A DNA stretch of 64,000 bases from contig NW_026262593.1 in assembly GCF_021869535.1 (NCBI RefSeq), positions 52,254,318 to 52,318,317 on the forward strand, given 5' to 3'. Within the stretch, counting starts at the first letter, position 1, and the number at the start of each line of letters is the position of its first letter. The DNA comes from Mytilus californianus. Lineage: Eukaryota; Mollusca; Bivalvia; Mytilida; Mytilidae. Shown piece after piece: positions 49,263-61,254 of this stretch. Both the position numbers and the translations under genes were made by a program. A model generated the notes under the pieces. It worked only from the letters and a program-made list of their open reading frames with translations. It did no database searches and was not told the origin of the DNA.

Positions 49263-49902
49263 CAGTCAAGGGTCTAACTTAAATAAGTTATTAGAGAAAA
49301 ATAACATACATTTGTTATTTAGGGCTAAAAAATAAAAAATCTGTGATAACATATGTATGTTACATGTTTCAAAGGGGCATACATTCTTTATTTTGTTAAA
49401 TTGTGTACTAGTTCTATTGATATTATAATTGTCTTTATGTATATTAAACTTTAGAACGATATAACAGCCCATAGTTTGCCAATCATGCATAACACACCCA
49501 TGTTATTACAGAAAAAATATGCCTGTAATAACTAAAGGGTGTTATTACAGTTTCTCTACATCTCTTCAAAGCCTTTTCTCCTACATATATCACAATTTAT
49601 TTGAATTTACTGTAATAAATAATGATAACAGCATGTAATGAGGTTCTGCGCAAGCTTCCTAGTCATTCCCAAGTGTCTCATGTAATAAGTTAAATGCCTG
49701 TAATAACTAAGCCTTGTTATTACAGCTAAGTTATCACTTGGGAAGTTTCAAGAATTCCCCAAGTGCTCACTAAAAATAAAATTTGTTATGGTACATTTAA
49801 CTGATAACAAACATATGTTACTACAGATTAAGAGAAAGTATCCGTAATAACACATGTATGTTATTTTTCTCTAATAACTTATTCAAGTTACACCCTTGAC
49901 TG
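49263..49902. mobile_element. 640-bp inverted-repeat element with 5-bp target duplication
   Basis: Ends CAGTCAAGGGTCTAACTTAA and the inverse of the right end, CAGTCAAGGGTGTAACTTGA, match over about 60 bases including TTATTAGAGAAAAATAACAT. GTGGA flanks both sides (49258-49262, 49903-49907). The interior holds repeated CTGTAATAAC/GTTATTACAG words. No transposase. Superfamily not assigned. Confidence 0.8.
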
Positions 49903-50440
49903 GTGGAACAAGTGAACTAAAAAAAGTTTAAATCGACAGGTAAACTACAAATGATTCTGTAGAAAAGTTTCATTTCTTTCTCAATAAGGCCAAAAAAATA
50001 TGTCTGTTTACAGTAACCCGACCGACCCTACTTTAGAGTCATTTTATTCCCGTCTTAAAGTGAAAAATAAAATGAACTTTTGTCAAAAGCAAAGTTAGAG
50101 TTGCCAATAAAATAAATCAATTGCCTGATACATCTAAATGTTCACAATCATGAATATGACAGCTGTTTTAAGAAACTCACGACTCGTGTGATGAAATAAA
50201 CACTTTGCCGCCATTTTTTTCCCAACCAATAACCAAGGAAAATAATCCAATCATTAAAAATATGGGTAAAGTTGGCCCATGGACAACTCGACCATTGCAA
50301 GACTCAAAATCATGTTGCAAAAAAAATAAAATAAAATGGAAATACCAACCTACCTACCCTATTTTTTTAATGATATAACTTTTAACAGACATATATTTTT
50401 TTGGGGCCTAATATCATCATAAAAACAACATCAAATTTAC

Positions 50441-50744
50441 CTTTGTGTCAATATGCTGTCCAGGTGTTGCTGGTATACCTGTCATAAAATCATTCGTAAT
50501 GAATGTGCGTATTGCTATTGACCTTTGACACGACGGAAGGTTCAGAGCAGGATCCCGATCAAAATGTAATGGCGTTATAATCACTGGCATTTGACTTAGT
50601 TTATGAACACATTTTTCTTCTATTAATACTTTTGTACACAAATAGTCAGCTTGTCGTAAGGTACTTAGCACTCCACTTGTGAGGTATGTTGGTGTTATAT
50701 CCTCCAATGGGTATTTGACACTACCACCAAAGATGTACACAACC
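50441..50744 (-). CDS. GMPS: GMP synthase, penultimate exon
   Basis: GMP synthase makes GMP from XMP, ATP and glutamine in the cytosol, the last step of de novo guanylate synthesis. This exon gives 101 codons of the C-terminal dimerisation/XMP-binding domain: VVYIFGGSVKYPLEDITPTY at its start, STLRQAD, KLSQMPVIITPLHFDRD, PSCQRSIAIRTFIT and NDFMTGIPATPG, all strongly conserved in animal GMP synthases (human protein about 693 residues). The 3' splice site is TTTTCAG (50745-50746) with one base of a split arginine codon; the 5' splice site is AAAG/GTAAAT. Both reading phase and residues join cleanly to the neighbouring exons. The exon lies between introns of about 2.6 and 3.8 kb. Confidence 0.97.
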
Positions 50745-51837
50745 CTGAAAATCAAGATAACCATGTAAAACAACATCTAAATTTATTCATTAAATTCAGA
50801 AATTTTGTTGCAAAAATTGCAATGGAATAGATATGGCAAAAACTCACATTTTAATTTTGATACATGTAGTAGCATTTACTGAAGTCTCAATAATCACACA
50901 TTTTTGTCCATTCTTCAAAAAATCGTAATAAAAAATGCTCGCAAAAATTTCTGAATTTACAGTAATTTCTTTTGTTCAGAACTACAATTTCTAGAAAATT
51001 AAAATATTCAAAGTGCTTTGATAAAGGCTGTTCCATAATGAAAATGCATGGAGGAATGGGAGACACTTTTTCAGACCCCAACCATCATTAATTTAAAATT
51101 ATCTTTTGCTAATAATTCTTTCAAGGAAAATGCAACCACCCTCAAACTAATTACTTTGAGTACCTCTCATCCCCCCTCTACGATCAATTTTGAATCGGCC
51201 CTAACCAATTACATAAATCAAACTTAAGGATTATTTATATTATTGAAGTGCCATTAAAAATGATTTTTTGCATTTAGAATAGAATCTTTAAAAGGATTTA
51301 ATCACATTAACAGTCATTCTATGTATGACTACAGTCTTTTAAATAAGCTCTATATATTAATTAAAGAAATGTCTTAAATAAAGTTAGAAATTCTAAAGGC
51401 AGTCCACTTAAACTCTGTGTCAACAAATAGTGTTGACACCTTTACTGCAGCATGAAATATTGGTTGTATAGACTATGTTGTAATATGAGAAGTAACAGAT
51501 GAAAAAAGACTCTCTTTTAAGAAAATTATCAATGATGCTTTAATTGTCTGATAATTTCTTAAAAATTATTTATCTTTCATTTCTAAACTTTAAAATAGCA
51601 TATATCACAATAACCACAATACAGATTAAGATTTGATGTCTAACTCACTTTTTTTCTCTCAAGAATTTCCTCTCAGTGGCTTAAGAAAAAAATCTTTGTA
51701 GAACAAAACTGCATGTGCCCCATTTTATTTTTTTGAAAAAAAAAACAACATAAAATAAAAGTTTTACTGCTGTCAACCTTTTAAAATTTTCTTGTGTTAG
51801 AGGAAACCAACATTCAATTTTCAATGGCAAAATAAAC
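50745..51837. other. GMPS intron sequence without recognised elements
   Basis: AT-rich intronic DNA; nothing assigned. Confidence 0.5.
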
Positions 51838-53110
51838 AAGAGGCTCTCAAGAGCCGGAATTGCTCACCTGTAATTTTTTGCTTAAATCTTTCATCAATGA
51901 TTATTTTTGCTTTTCAATATATATTAATGAATGGCTTAAAACTTCCATTGAAATGTTCTTTGTATCTGTCATATTTTCTTCAAAATCAAAGAAATGCATT
52001 TTACCCCTATGTTTCAAGTAAGCAAACTAAAGAACAAATTGTGAAAAATTGATTTTAAAGGGCAATAACTCCTTAAGGGGACAATTGACAATTTTGGTCA
52101 TACAAAACTTATTCGTAGATCTTACTTTGCTGAACATTTTTGCTGTTTACAGTTTATCTTTATCATTAATAATATTCAAGATAATAACCAAAATCTGCAA
52201 AATTTCCTTAAAATTACCAATTAAGTCGCAGCAATCCAACAATGGGTTGTTAGATTCATCTGAAAATTTCAGGGCTGACAGAGCTTAGCCTAATAAACAT
52301 TTTTACCTCCATTAGATTAGCTCTTAATGCTTTGGTTTTTGAGATATAAGCCAAAAATTGCATTTTACCCCTACATTCTATTTTTAGCCATGGCGGCCAT
52401 GTTATTTTACGAAACAGAAAATAAAACACAAACTTTATTCTAGATACCCTAAGAATCATTCAGCTTAAGTTTGGTTGGAATTGGTTCAGTAGTTTCAGAT
52501 AAGATTTTTTAAAGTTAAAAAACATGATAAACAAATTGTGTAACATTGTCCTTAAAGGGTAATAACTCCTTAAGGGGTCAATTGACAATTTTGATCATTG
52601 AACTTATTTGTAGATCTTACCTTGCTGAACATTTTTGCTGTTCACAGTTTATCTTTATCATTAATAATATTCAAGATAATAACCAAAAACTACAAAATTT
52701 CCTTAAAATTACCAATTTAGTGGCAGCAACCCAACAATGGGTTATCAGATTCAACTGAAAATTTCAGGGCTGATAGAACTTCACCTTATGAACACTTTAA
52801 CCCCATGACAGATAGGCTCTAAATGCTTTGGTTTTTGAGATATAAGCCAAAAACTGCATTTTACCCCTATGTTCTATTTTTAGCCATGGCGGCTATGTTA
52901 TTTGACGAAACAGTAAATAAAACACAAACTTTATTCTAGATACCCTAAGCATCATTCAGCTTAAGTTTGGTTGGAATTGGTTCAGTAGTTTCAGAGGAGA
53001 AGATGTTTGAAATAGTTTACACTGGGCGGACAATGACTGACGACGACAGACGACGACGACGGACGCCAAGTGATGGCAAAAGCTCACAGTTCCTAAGGAA
53101 CGGTGAGCTA
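51838..53110 (+). mobile_element. tandem-core element, family H1, with terminal hairpin
   Basis: Begins AACAAGAGGCTCTCAAGAGC like 42861-44952. Contains two copies of a unit of about 480 bp (GGGACAATTGACAATTTTGG ... TTAGCCATGGCGGCCATG), then a CGACGACGG microsatellite (53030-53070). It ends in a hairpin: AGCTCAC 53081-53087 with GTGAGCT 53103-53109, and inside it GTTCC 53089-53093 with GGAAC 53097-53101. Lies antisense to GMPS in its intron. Non-coding. Confidence 0.75.
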
Positions 53111-54553
53111 AAAAGAAACGATGCAGTGTTTCAATTCATGACACAAAATCACTAAACACATAAAAAACCAAAAATTATGCCTCAAAAATTATTTTTTCCC
53201 TCTATCTTTAGTAAATCAGTGTTCCCAGATCTGCCCCAAATAGAAGGGCCACCCGCCCTTGGTGCCCTTACCCTCGCCCTCCTGCCCTTCAAAGCAAAAA
53301 ATTGTACCCATATGCCTTCTACAATAAACTTAAATCAAATTACATGTCTATCTGCATTTCCAGTAAAATTGTTACCTGCATGCTTGTCTAAACAACTAAT
53401 TAATTGACAATGACATATAACCTTTGGCAGTTTTATCACCTCTGTTGGTGATTGGCCTCTGCTAATTAGATAATTTAAGATAATTGAACAAATACTAGAT
53501 ATTTAATGCAAAATGAAATGACATGTGCTCCATTTGTAAATTGTTTATGTGCACTAGAAAAACTTTATTTAAGTTTGTATAGTGAGGATTAAATAAATAA
53601 ATAAATCTTATGTCTTGTTAAACAATATTAAAGGCATATTAATAGACTTAATTGGAAAATGCAGTAAGTATTCTCTTTATTTTCTTGTTGTCTGACATAA
53701 AATTGGATTTTGAACATCAATGTGATTGCATCACTTAATGTCTTATCTCTTATATTTATAATATTCCTTACTAAGGAGCACTTTAATGTGCACATAAGAC
53801 CTACTTACTTGTAACATTTATTAAGGACAAAATAAATAATTGTCAATATACAATATTAGCATGTATTCACAAATAATTCAACTGTAATTTTATAATATTG
53901 TGATAAAACATGGAAATAAAATAAAGAAATATGCTGAAAATATGGCCTCAAGTTTATCTTAGAAATATTGAAAAAAATCTAGGGGATGTGCTAACAGCAC
54001 TCTTATGTTTAATTTGTTAAAATGCTTTATATTGTCTAATTTTATAGGTACATTTCTATTGGAAGGGATTTATCAGAATTAGTATTTTTGGCATTCATTT
54101 TACTTTGCACAAGTGCCCTATAAATCTGATTGATTGCGCAAAAGTGCCCTTTGAGTCAACTAGCACCCTTCTGCCCTGAGATTCAAGCTGGAATACTGTA
54201 AATCGTTGGCATTTTCATGAATATGAAACAGCCGAATTAACAATCTATTTTTCAGTTCGTAAATCTACCATATAACAAAAAAGGGTCGATTCAATCTGAT
54301 TTCCTGTGTCCGTGCTAAGTTTACAAGGATATGACAATGCTCCATTCTATTTTCTGTTCTGGTAATTAATTATTACATCAGCCAATGAAATTCCTGCCTT
54401 CAAATTTTTGAAGATGTGTATCAATACAACAAAACCAGAGGATCCTGAAAGGTCTCTTAAACAGAAAGAACAATAGAGCATTATCAAATCCTTGTATGCA
54501 AAAGGATGAACACAGGATTTATATTCTATTAAATCAGATTGAATTCAATTTAC
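53111..54553. other. GMPS intron sequence, unassigned
   Basis: Includes a stretch at 53225-53300 rich in GCCCTT/GCCCTCC words and a related one near 54110-54180 (GTGCCCT, GCACCCTTCTGCCC), possibly ends of an unknown repeat. No exon was found between the flanking GMPS exons, whose phases join directly. Confidence 0.45.
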
Positions 54554-54669
54554 CTGTTGATATTGTGACAGATCCGTGGGATGAGCTTGGCAAGATACAT
54601 CAGACTTGTCCAGGGTGGTTTCTCATCTGTTGATAAACCAACAACATAACTGTAGGTTCTACAATCACC
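54554..54669 (-). CDS. GMPS: GMP synthase, third-last exon
   Basis: Reads GDCRTYSYVVGLSTDEKPPW then TSLMYLAKLIPRICHNIN plus two bases (AG) of an arginine codon completed by G at 50744. The RTYSYV(V/C)G and LIPR.CHN.NR segments are conserved in animal GMP synthases. The 3' splice site is TTTTAG (54670-54671) in phase 0 and the 5' splice site is CAACAG/GTAAAT. Confidence 0.96.
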
Positions 54670-54829
54670 CTAAAATAAATAAGTGCAAAGATATAACATC
54701 CTAAACTTTATTATGCACTCGCCTGATTATTTTTTCATCATGAAGTCTGAGTTGTCTCCCATTAGTTCGAGTTGTCTTTCTTAGGTAAGTTTCGACTTAA
54801 TACTTCATATGAAAAATAAGAGTGCACAC

Positions 54830-55830
54830 ACTGAAATGTCTCGCCTTCTTTACTAATCATTGATATTATCATGATTATGTTGATAGTCCTAAATATAAAG
54901 CTTTATTACAACTGTCACATAAACTTAACATTAACCAAGTAAACTAAACATTGACCAATGATCCATGAAAATGAGGTCAAGGTCAGATGAACCATGCTAG
55001 GCAGGCATGTACAGCTAACAATTCTTCCATACAACAAATATAGTTGACCTAGTGCTTATAGTTTAAGAAAAACAGACCAAAACACAAAAACTTAACACTG
55101 AGCTATAAACCGTGAAAACGAGGTCAAGGTCAAATAAAACCAGCCAGACTGACATGTATATCATAAAATATTTCCATACACCAAATATAGTTGACCTATT
55201 GCATATAGTATTAGAAAAAAGACCAAAACTCAAAAAATTTAACATTGACCACTGAACCATGAAAATGAGATCAAGGTCAGAAGACACCTGCCAGCTAGAC
55301 ATGTACAACTTACAATCATTCCATACACCAAATATAGTAGACCTATTGCATACAGTAGAAGGAAAACAGACCAAAACACAAAAACTAAATTATAACCACT
55401 GAACCATGAAAATGAGGTCAAGGTCAGATGACACCTGCCTGACCACCAAAACTTAACCTTGTTCACTGATCCATGAAATGAGGTCGAGGTCAAGTGAAAA
55501 CTGTCTGACAGGCATGACGACCTTGCAAGGTACGCACACACCACATATAATTATCCTATTACTTATAATAAGAGAGAATTTAACATTACAAAAAATCTTA
55601 ACTTTTTTTCAAGTAGTCACTGAACCATTTAAATGAGGTCAAGGACATTGGACATGTGACTGACGGAAACTTCGTAACATGAGGCATCCATATACAAAGT
55701 ATGAAGCATCCAGACCTTCCACCTTCTAAAATATAAAGCTTTTAAGAAGTTAGCTAACGTCGCCGCCGCCGCTGCCGGATCACTATCCCTATGTCTAGCT
55801 TTCTGTGACAAAAGTCGAAGGCTCGACAAA
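54830..55830 (+). mobile_element. tandem-core element, family H2, with 147-bp units
   Basis: Starts AATAAGAGTGCACACACTGA plus AATGTCTCGCCTTC. Units repeat every 147 bp (54974, 55121, 55268, 55415), each with AGGTCAAGGTCA or a one-base variant; later units are partly deleted. Then come GTGACTGACGG, a CGCCGCCGCCGC stretch (55761-55774) and a small hairpin GTCGA-AGGC-TCGAC (55813-55826). No protein. It shares the AAG AG start and 3'-hairpin plan with family H1. A second copy begins at 62930. Confidence 0.75.
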
Positions 55831-56209
55831 AAACTAAATTTTTGCAGTTTTGTGAATAAAGATATATTATATTTAAATGATAATTGAATATAATGGCAAG
55901 ATCTATGTGATCTGTAGTTTACATAGAGATGTGTACTGTGGATTCAATCATTTTTGTAGAGAATTGTATTTTTGCAGATATTTGATTGAATGGTTTTGTC
56001 ATTAAAAGTCTTCATACAAGCCTATAGAAAACGTGTACTCTGTTGAATATTTATATTCTTAGTTTATTTATACCCAGGAAATCCATGAAAATCAATACCT
56101 CAGGAAATAGCAATGAATCCACCGAATATGTAAAGGATAACAGTTCAAGTAAAGGATAGATATGAAACATTATATCCAGCCCTCGCCTTTTTTCTAAAAT
56201 TTATTATAC

Positions 56210-56335
56210 CTGTACACCAACAGTCTTAATGGGCAGTAATGTTGATGTCAAGTTACACTCAGAACTTATTCTTTTCAGTTCTTCTCTTTCTTCTTCTGTT
56301 GTGCTATCTTTTATTTTCGTAATAAGTAAATGTGG
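56210..56335 (-). CDS. GMPS: GMP synthase, fourth-last exon
   Basis: A 42-codon exon in phase 0 at both ends: PHLLITKIKDSTTEEEREEL, KRISSECNLTST, LLPIKTVGVQ. The final LLPIKTVGVQGDCR junction (across the intron) is a conserved GMP synthase segment. Splice sites are TTTTCAG before CCACAT and GTACAG/GTATAA after. Confidence 0.96.
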
Positions 56336-56837
56336 CTGAAAATAAAATGAATTTGTATGATAAAATAAAATAAAAGTCAAGCCAAATACATTTAGGAAAT
56401 GTAGACATGAAGTTTAGAACTATAATATATAAATGTGTAACCAGATACTCAATTAAAGCAATTTAGGAGTAACTTTCTATTTAATTATTTCCAATAAATT
56501 CTATATTCTAACTAATGCTTCAACTAATTATGATTGCGGCCAACTTTTGTCTTGAAAATGCAATGAAAGTCATATTATTAAAACCAAATTGTAACCAAAT
56601 TGTCATTCCTAAATCTACATTTGCAGATCATTGAAAAGGTTTCTCTCCATATCGACTAAAAATCATTAGACAATCAAATTCCACCACCCCAACTTTGTGC
56701 AAAACAATATTTCTCCAACTTGACAGTAAAATTATAAATATTCAAAAAGCACAGCAAGACTCACGTTTTAAGGATGTTCGCTACACTAGTTTTTGACTTT
56801 TTCTAAGATATTCCAAATCCTCTAGTTTACACCAAAA

Positions 56838-57890
56838 GATAATATACTTCTAGGCAGTTGGAATGTAAGAACTATGTATGCCACAGGTAAAACTGCAGAA
56901 GTGGAGAGGGAAATGGACAGATACAATATAGAAATATTGGCCTTAAACGAAGTCAGATGGCTAGACAGTGGAAAGCTTACACTTCAAAATGGTAAAGTAT
57001 TATTATACTCAGGCAGGAATGATGGACTACATCAGGCAGGAGTTGGAATGATGCTGTCAAGCTGAGCAAAAAAGGCACTGATTGAATGGAAGCCAATCAC
57101 TGAGAGATTAATGTATGCCAGATTTCACACATCAACCATTAAAATAAGTATAATCACTGTATATGCACCGACCAACGATGCTACAGATGAAACAAAAGAA
57201 AGCTTCATAAAACAGCTAGATAGAGTCATAGCAGGAACACCTAAACATGACATCCTCTTAGTAATGGGAGACTTTAATGCAAAGGTTGGGATGAACAATG
57301 AAGGTCATGAGAACATCATGGGAAGGCATGGAATAGGTAGAAGAAACGAAAATGGAGAAAACCTCCTTGATATTTGTCAAAGGAACAACTTAGTCATTAC
57401 TGGCACAATCTTTCCACACAAAGACAAACACAAAGTAACATGGATATCACCAAACAAGAAAACAGAAAATCAAATAGACCATATCCTGGTTACTAGACAA
57501 CACAGAACATCAATACTGGATGCAAGAGCTATGAGAGGAGCAGACATTGGCAGCGATCACGAACTCCTCAAATGCATATTAAGAATCAAACTTAAGAAAT
57601 ACAAAATAGTAACAGATACTTCAAGAAAGAGATTCGATACCACCAAACTACAACGTCCAGAAGTAAGAAAAGCTAAAGAACAGGTTCCAACTCTTAGACG
57701 AACTAGAGGACATAGAAACATTCTGGGAAGGTATAACAAAATGCTATAAAGAAACAGCAACTAACACACTAGGTTTCAAAGAGCGTGGGCAAAAGCCCTG
57801 GATCTCCAATGAGTCGTGGAAACTTGTAGATGAGAGAAGAAAACTAAAGGAAAGAACTAACAACAGTAGATCAGAACAAGAAATGATTGT
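56838..57890 (+). pseudogene. LINE endonuclease region (APE type), broken
   Basis: The translation starts LLGSWNVRTMYATGKTAEVE without a methionine, so the 5' end is lost. Endonuclease landmarks follow: LNEVRW, SIITVYAPTND, LLVMGDFNAKVG, ENQIDHILVT and GSDHELL, all expected of an apurinic-endonuclease domain that nicks the target DNA. There is an in-frame TGA at 57063-57065. A frameshift near 57685 moves the frame to YKETATNTLGFKERGQKPW and ESWKLVDERRKLKERT. Such ORFs are often annotated as craniofacial-development-protein-2-like (RTE-related) in molluscs. Dead copy. Confidence 0.88.
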
Positions 57891-57907
57891 AACAGGATGC
57901 TGTTACG

Positions 57908-58933
57908 AAGTCTCCAAAACGAAGGTCCCATAATTTGTAATTCCCAGGGTCGCCTGACATTGGACAAAGTCCAGTGAAAATTGGTTTGGTCCAGTAAAGT
58001 TATATGCATTAGTGATGCCTGGGGACTAATCCTGTATATCATTCAAATCATCTTGGCATGACAAACCAGAATATATATGGTTTACGGGTGGGGATCTCGA
58101 CCATTTACAAGATATTAGAACATTGGGGGTGGGGGGGAACCCCTGGGGACTGACCCTATACGTCATTCAAATGTTCGAGACATGATGATCAGGAATATAT
58201 ATGGTTCAGGGGTGGGGATCTCGACCATTTACAAGATATTAGAACTTTCTTAAATGGCAGGGGGTGGGGGTGACCCCTGGGGACTAACCCTGTATATCAT
58301 TTGATGTGCTTTATCATGACAAACCAGAATATATATGGTTTAGGGGTGGGGATCATGACCATTTACAAGATATTAGAACTTTCTCAAATGGCAGGGGGTC
58401 GGGATGACCCCTGGGGACTAACCCTGTATATCATTCAAACCATCTAAGCATGACAAACCAGAATATATATGGTTTAGGGGTGGGGATCTCGACCATTTAC
58501 AAGATATTAGAACTTTCTTAAATGGCAGGGGGTGGGGGTGACCCCTGGGGACTAACCCTGTATTTCATTTAATGTGCTTTATCATTTAGAACATTTTCAA
58601 TTAAAAAGATTGTATATATCACAAACGGTTTTCAATTTATAATCATTTGAAAAGTTTAAAAAATAAAATCCCATAGGGTTCTATTGTAAAACCCTCCTTT
58701 CTTTTTGCCCCTCAAAGTACCCCTTTATAAACCCCATTGCACAAACAAAACCCTGATTGCACCACTAGACATGTTAGTCTAACATATTGTGAAACCCTAA
58801 GTTAATCTGACAAGCGGTTTTGGAGAACGGGTGCGGACAAGTTCAAATTTAAAAGCGGCGGAAGAAGAAGAAGAAGAAGAAGAAGAACTGAGCAAAACCA
58901 ATAAGTCTTCCCAAACTTCGTTTGGGAGACTTA
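57908..58933 (+). mobile_element. 1.03-kb hairpin-ended tandem-core element nested in the LINE
   Basis: Splits the LINE precisely: joining 57907 to 58937 restores the reading CYELRTTY. ACG flanks both sides (57905-57907, 58934-58936). The left end AAGTCTCCAAAACGAAG is inverse to the right end CTTCGTTTGGGAGACTT. The right end is itself a hairpin (58903-58932). Inside are about 4.5 units of 134 bp starting CTGGGGACTAACCCTGTATA (58019, 58143, 58277, 58411, 58545), and (GAA)n at 58860-58886. No coding capacity. Confidence 0.8.
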
Positions 58934-58936
58934 ACG

Positions 58937-60095
58937 AGTTAAGAACAACTTACATGCCAAGTACAGTGACAAAGACAAGGAGGTGAAGAAAAGTATGAGA
59001 AACGACAAAAGGCAATGGACAGACAACTTTAAAATAATAGAAGAAGCAGAAAAAGCAGCAAGCAATGGTATGATGAAAACAGTATATGAAGTAACAAGAA
59101 CAATTTGCAATGAAAAACAGAAACCACCTCAAGTCATCAAAGATAAGTCTGGAAATCCATTATCTAACCATGACGAAAAACTTAAAAGATGGAAAGAACA
59201 CTTTCAAGAAGTCTTGAACAGACCTGAACCTGAAATACCATTTAACATCAATTTAAACTATGAAATCGAGGAAAGAGAGATAGATACAGGTCCAATCAGG
59301 AAAGAGGAAATTTCAAAAGCCTTGAAAAGATTAAAAAATGGGAAGTCAGGAGGCATAGATGGCATAACAGCTGAGATACTAAAAGCAGATACAATAACAA
59401 CAACCGAGTATCTACATAAACTTTACAATATGATATGGATTGGAGATGAAATACCAAAAGAGTGGAATAAAGGTCTGATAGTTAAAATAGTAAAGAAAGG
59501 AGATCGAACATGCTGTGATAACTACAGAGGCATAACACTACTTTCTGTGCCAAGTAAAGTATTCACAAAAATCATTATCCAAAGAATACAAGAAGGAATA
59601 GATGAAGAGCTGAGACAAGAACAAGCTGGCTTCAGAAGGGGTAAAAGCACTACCGAACAACTTTTCACGTTAAGAAACATCATAGAACAATGTTCCGAAT
59701 GGAATGCTCCTTTGTACATCAACTTTGTAGACTTTGAAAAGGCGTTTGATTCCATCCACAGGGAAAGCTTATGGTCCATCTTAAAAGCTTACCACATCCC
59801 AGACAAACTCATCACAGTTATAAAACTCTTTTGCGACTCATTTGAGTGTGCAGTCATAGACGAAGGTATACAATCGGAATGGTTTAAAGTAAAAACGGGA
59901 GTAAAACAAGGATGTGTGATGTCTGGTTTCTTATTTCTGTTAGCCATTGACTATGTCATGAAACAAACGATTAAAGATCATGAAACAGGAATCAGATGGA
60001 AATTCACCACCAAACTGGAAGACCTTGATTTTGCTGACAACCTAGCACTACGTACTGTCTTCCAAATTCCAACACATACAACTGAAAACAGATAA
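58937..60095 (+). pseudogene. LINE reverse transcriptase domain, inactivated
   Basis: Begins with ELRTTY and, after a one-base deletion, HAKYSDKDKEVKKSMRNDKR. Reverse transcriptase landmarks: SGGIDGITAEIL, WNKGLIVKIVKKGDRTCCDN, YRGITLLSVPSKVFTKII, QAGFRRGKSTTEQL, FVDFEKAFDSIHRESL and GVKQGCVMSGFLF. The catalytic F-A-D-D reads FADN near 60034-60045, replacing a metal-binding aspartate. A frameshift directly afterwards (about 60050-60080) ends the frame. Clearly defunct. Confidence 0.9.
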
Positions 60096-60831
60096 ACTTC
60101 AAGAGAATGCCAGCAAAATAGGACTTAAGATTAACACCTTCAAAACAAAAGTAATGCGGATGAACACCACAAATAACAACCCTGTGAAGTTAAATGATAA
60201 AAACCTAGAGGATGTTGATACCTTCACTTACCTAGGAGGAATAGTAACAACGAAAGGTGGCTGTGACAATGACATGGACAACAGGTTGAAGAAAGCTAAA
60301 GGCCAATTTAGCAGGCTAAGAAAAATATGGAGATCATCGTTACTGTCATTTAAAACAAAGGTCAGGTTATTTAACAGCTTAGTCACATCAGTCCTACTAT
60401 ATGGATGTGAAACCTGGAAAACAACCGAACAAGACAAGAAGAAATTGAACACCTTCCAAAACAGATGTTTAAGACAGATACTGAAAATAAGATGGCCCAA
60501 TACTATATCCAAAGAAAACCTCCACATAAAAGCTGGAACAAAGAAGCTAAGTGATGATATAATAGAACGGCGATGGAGATGGATTGGCCATGTACTAAGG
60601 ATGGATACCAACAGAATATGCTCAGTTGCACTGACATGGAAACCTGAGGGAAAGAGGAATGTTGGACGACCCAAAACCACTTGGAGACGGACTGTAGAGA
60701 CTGAAAGAACATCACTTGGATGGAACAATAGGGCTACATCAAGAACAGCAGCTAAAGACTGTGTAAAATGGAAAAAATGTATCAGGGCCTTAAATGACGA
60801 CCGGCATGAAGAGGATAGGTGAGGTGAGGTG
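60080..60831 (+). pseudogene. LINE ORF2 C-terminal part and 3' tail
   Basis: Resumes as DKLQENASKIGLKINTFKTK and continues DTFTYLGGIVTTKGG, KTKVRLFNSLVTSVLLYGCE, RRWRWIGHVLRM and GKRNVGRPKTTWRRTV to a stop at 60820-60822. This is the thumb and C-terminal region of RTE-like LINEs. The 3' end is GGATAGGTGAGGTGAGGTGA, a short tandem tail instead of poly(A), ending about 60831. Confidence 0.85.
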
Positions 60832-61254
60832 AGTTTTATCTATTTAGTGCCAATAAAAATTTTGCTCGCTCACCCCTATTTTTCTTAGCATATTTTTCTT
60901 ACATATAGTTTAAAAGGCCATTTTTAAAAATTTTCTAAAAACTTAATTTTCATTGCTTTTGAAAGAAAAAGTTGCAAATGTTAAATATATGAAAAATCTA
61001 GAGAGAATCACTTCCCACCAAATTTTCAATTGATGATATCTCAAAAACAAGGACATGGATCTGTCATTTTTTTCTAAAATTTAAGTGCTGTTATCTATAT
61101 ACTATCAATTTATGACAGTCTTTTAAAAAGCTTGTTATTTTCAAACAGAGTAGTGAACATCCTTAAATTGAAAATTATACTGTTTCAAGTGGAATTATAG
61201 AAACTTTGTGAGTGCGCTCACATACCCCATGCCCCCACATTGTCACTTGGCAAA

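Larger units (their letters stand above)
56772..61162. mobile_element. TTAA-flanked inverted-repeat element, host of a nested LINE
   Basis: Ends GGATGTTCGCTAC (from 56772) and GTAGTGAACATCC (to 61162) are inverse complements with one mismatch, bordered by TTAA (56768-56771 and 61163-61166). Without the LINE the element would be about 0.4 kb, like 46951-47358, whose ends also start GGATGT. The left half alone also occurs at 5642. Non-autonomous, and sits in a GMPS intron. Confidence 0.7.

Noticed and set aside
55113..55544. Minus-strand frames of about 100 codons in the H2 arrays
   Set aside because: Repeat-derived: the same frames recur with the 147-bp units and again at 63181-63756.
60228..60728. 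166-codon minus-strand frame
   Set aside because: Antisense of the LINE C-terminal coding region.
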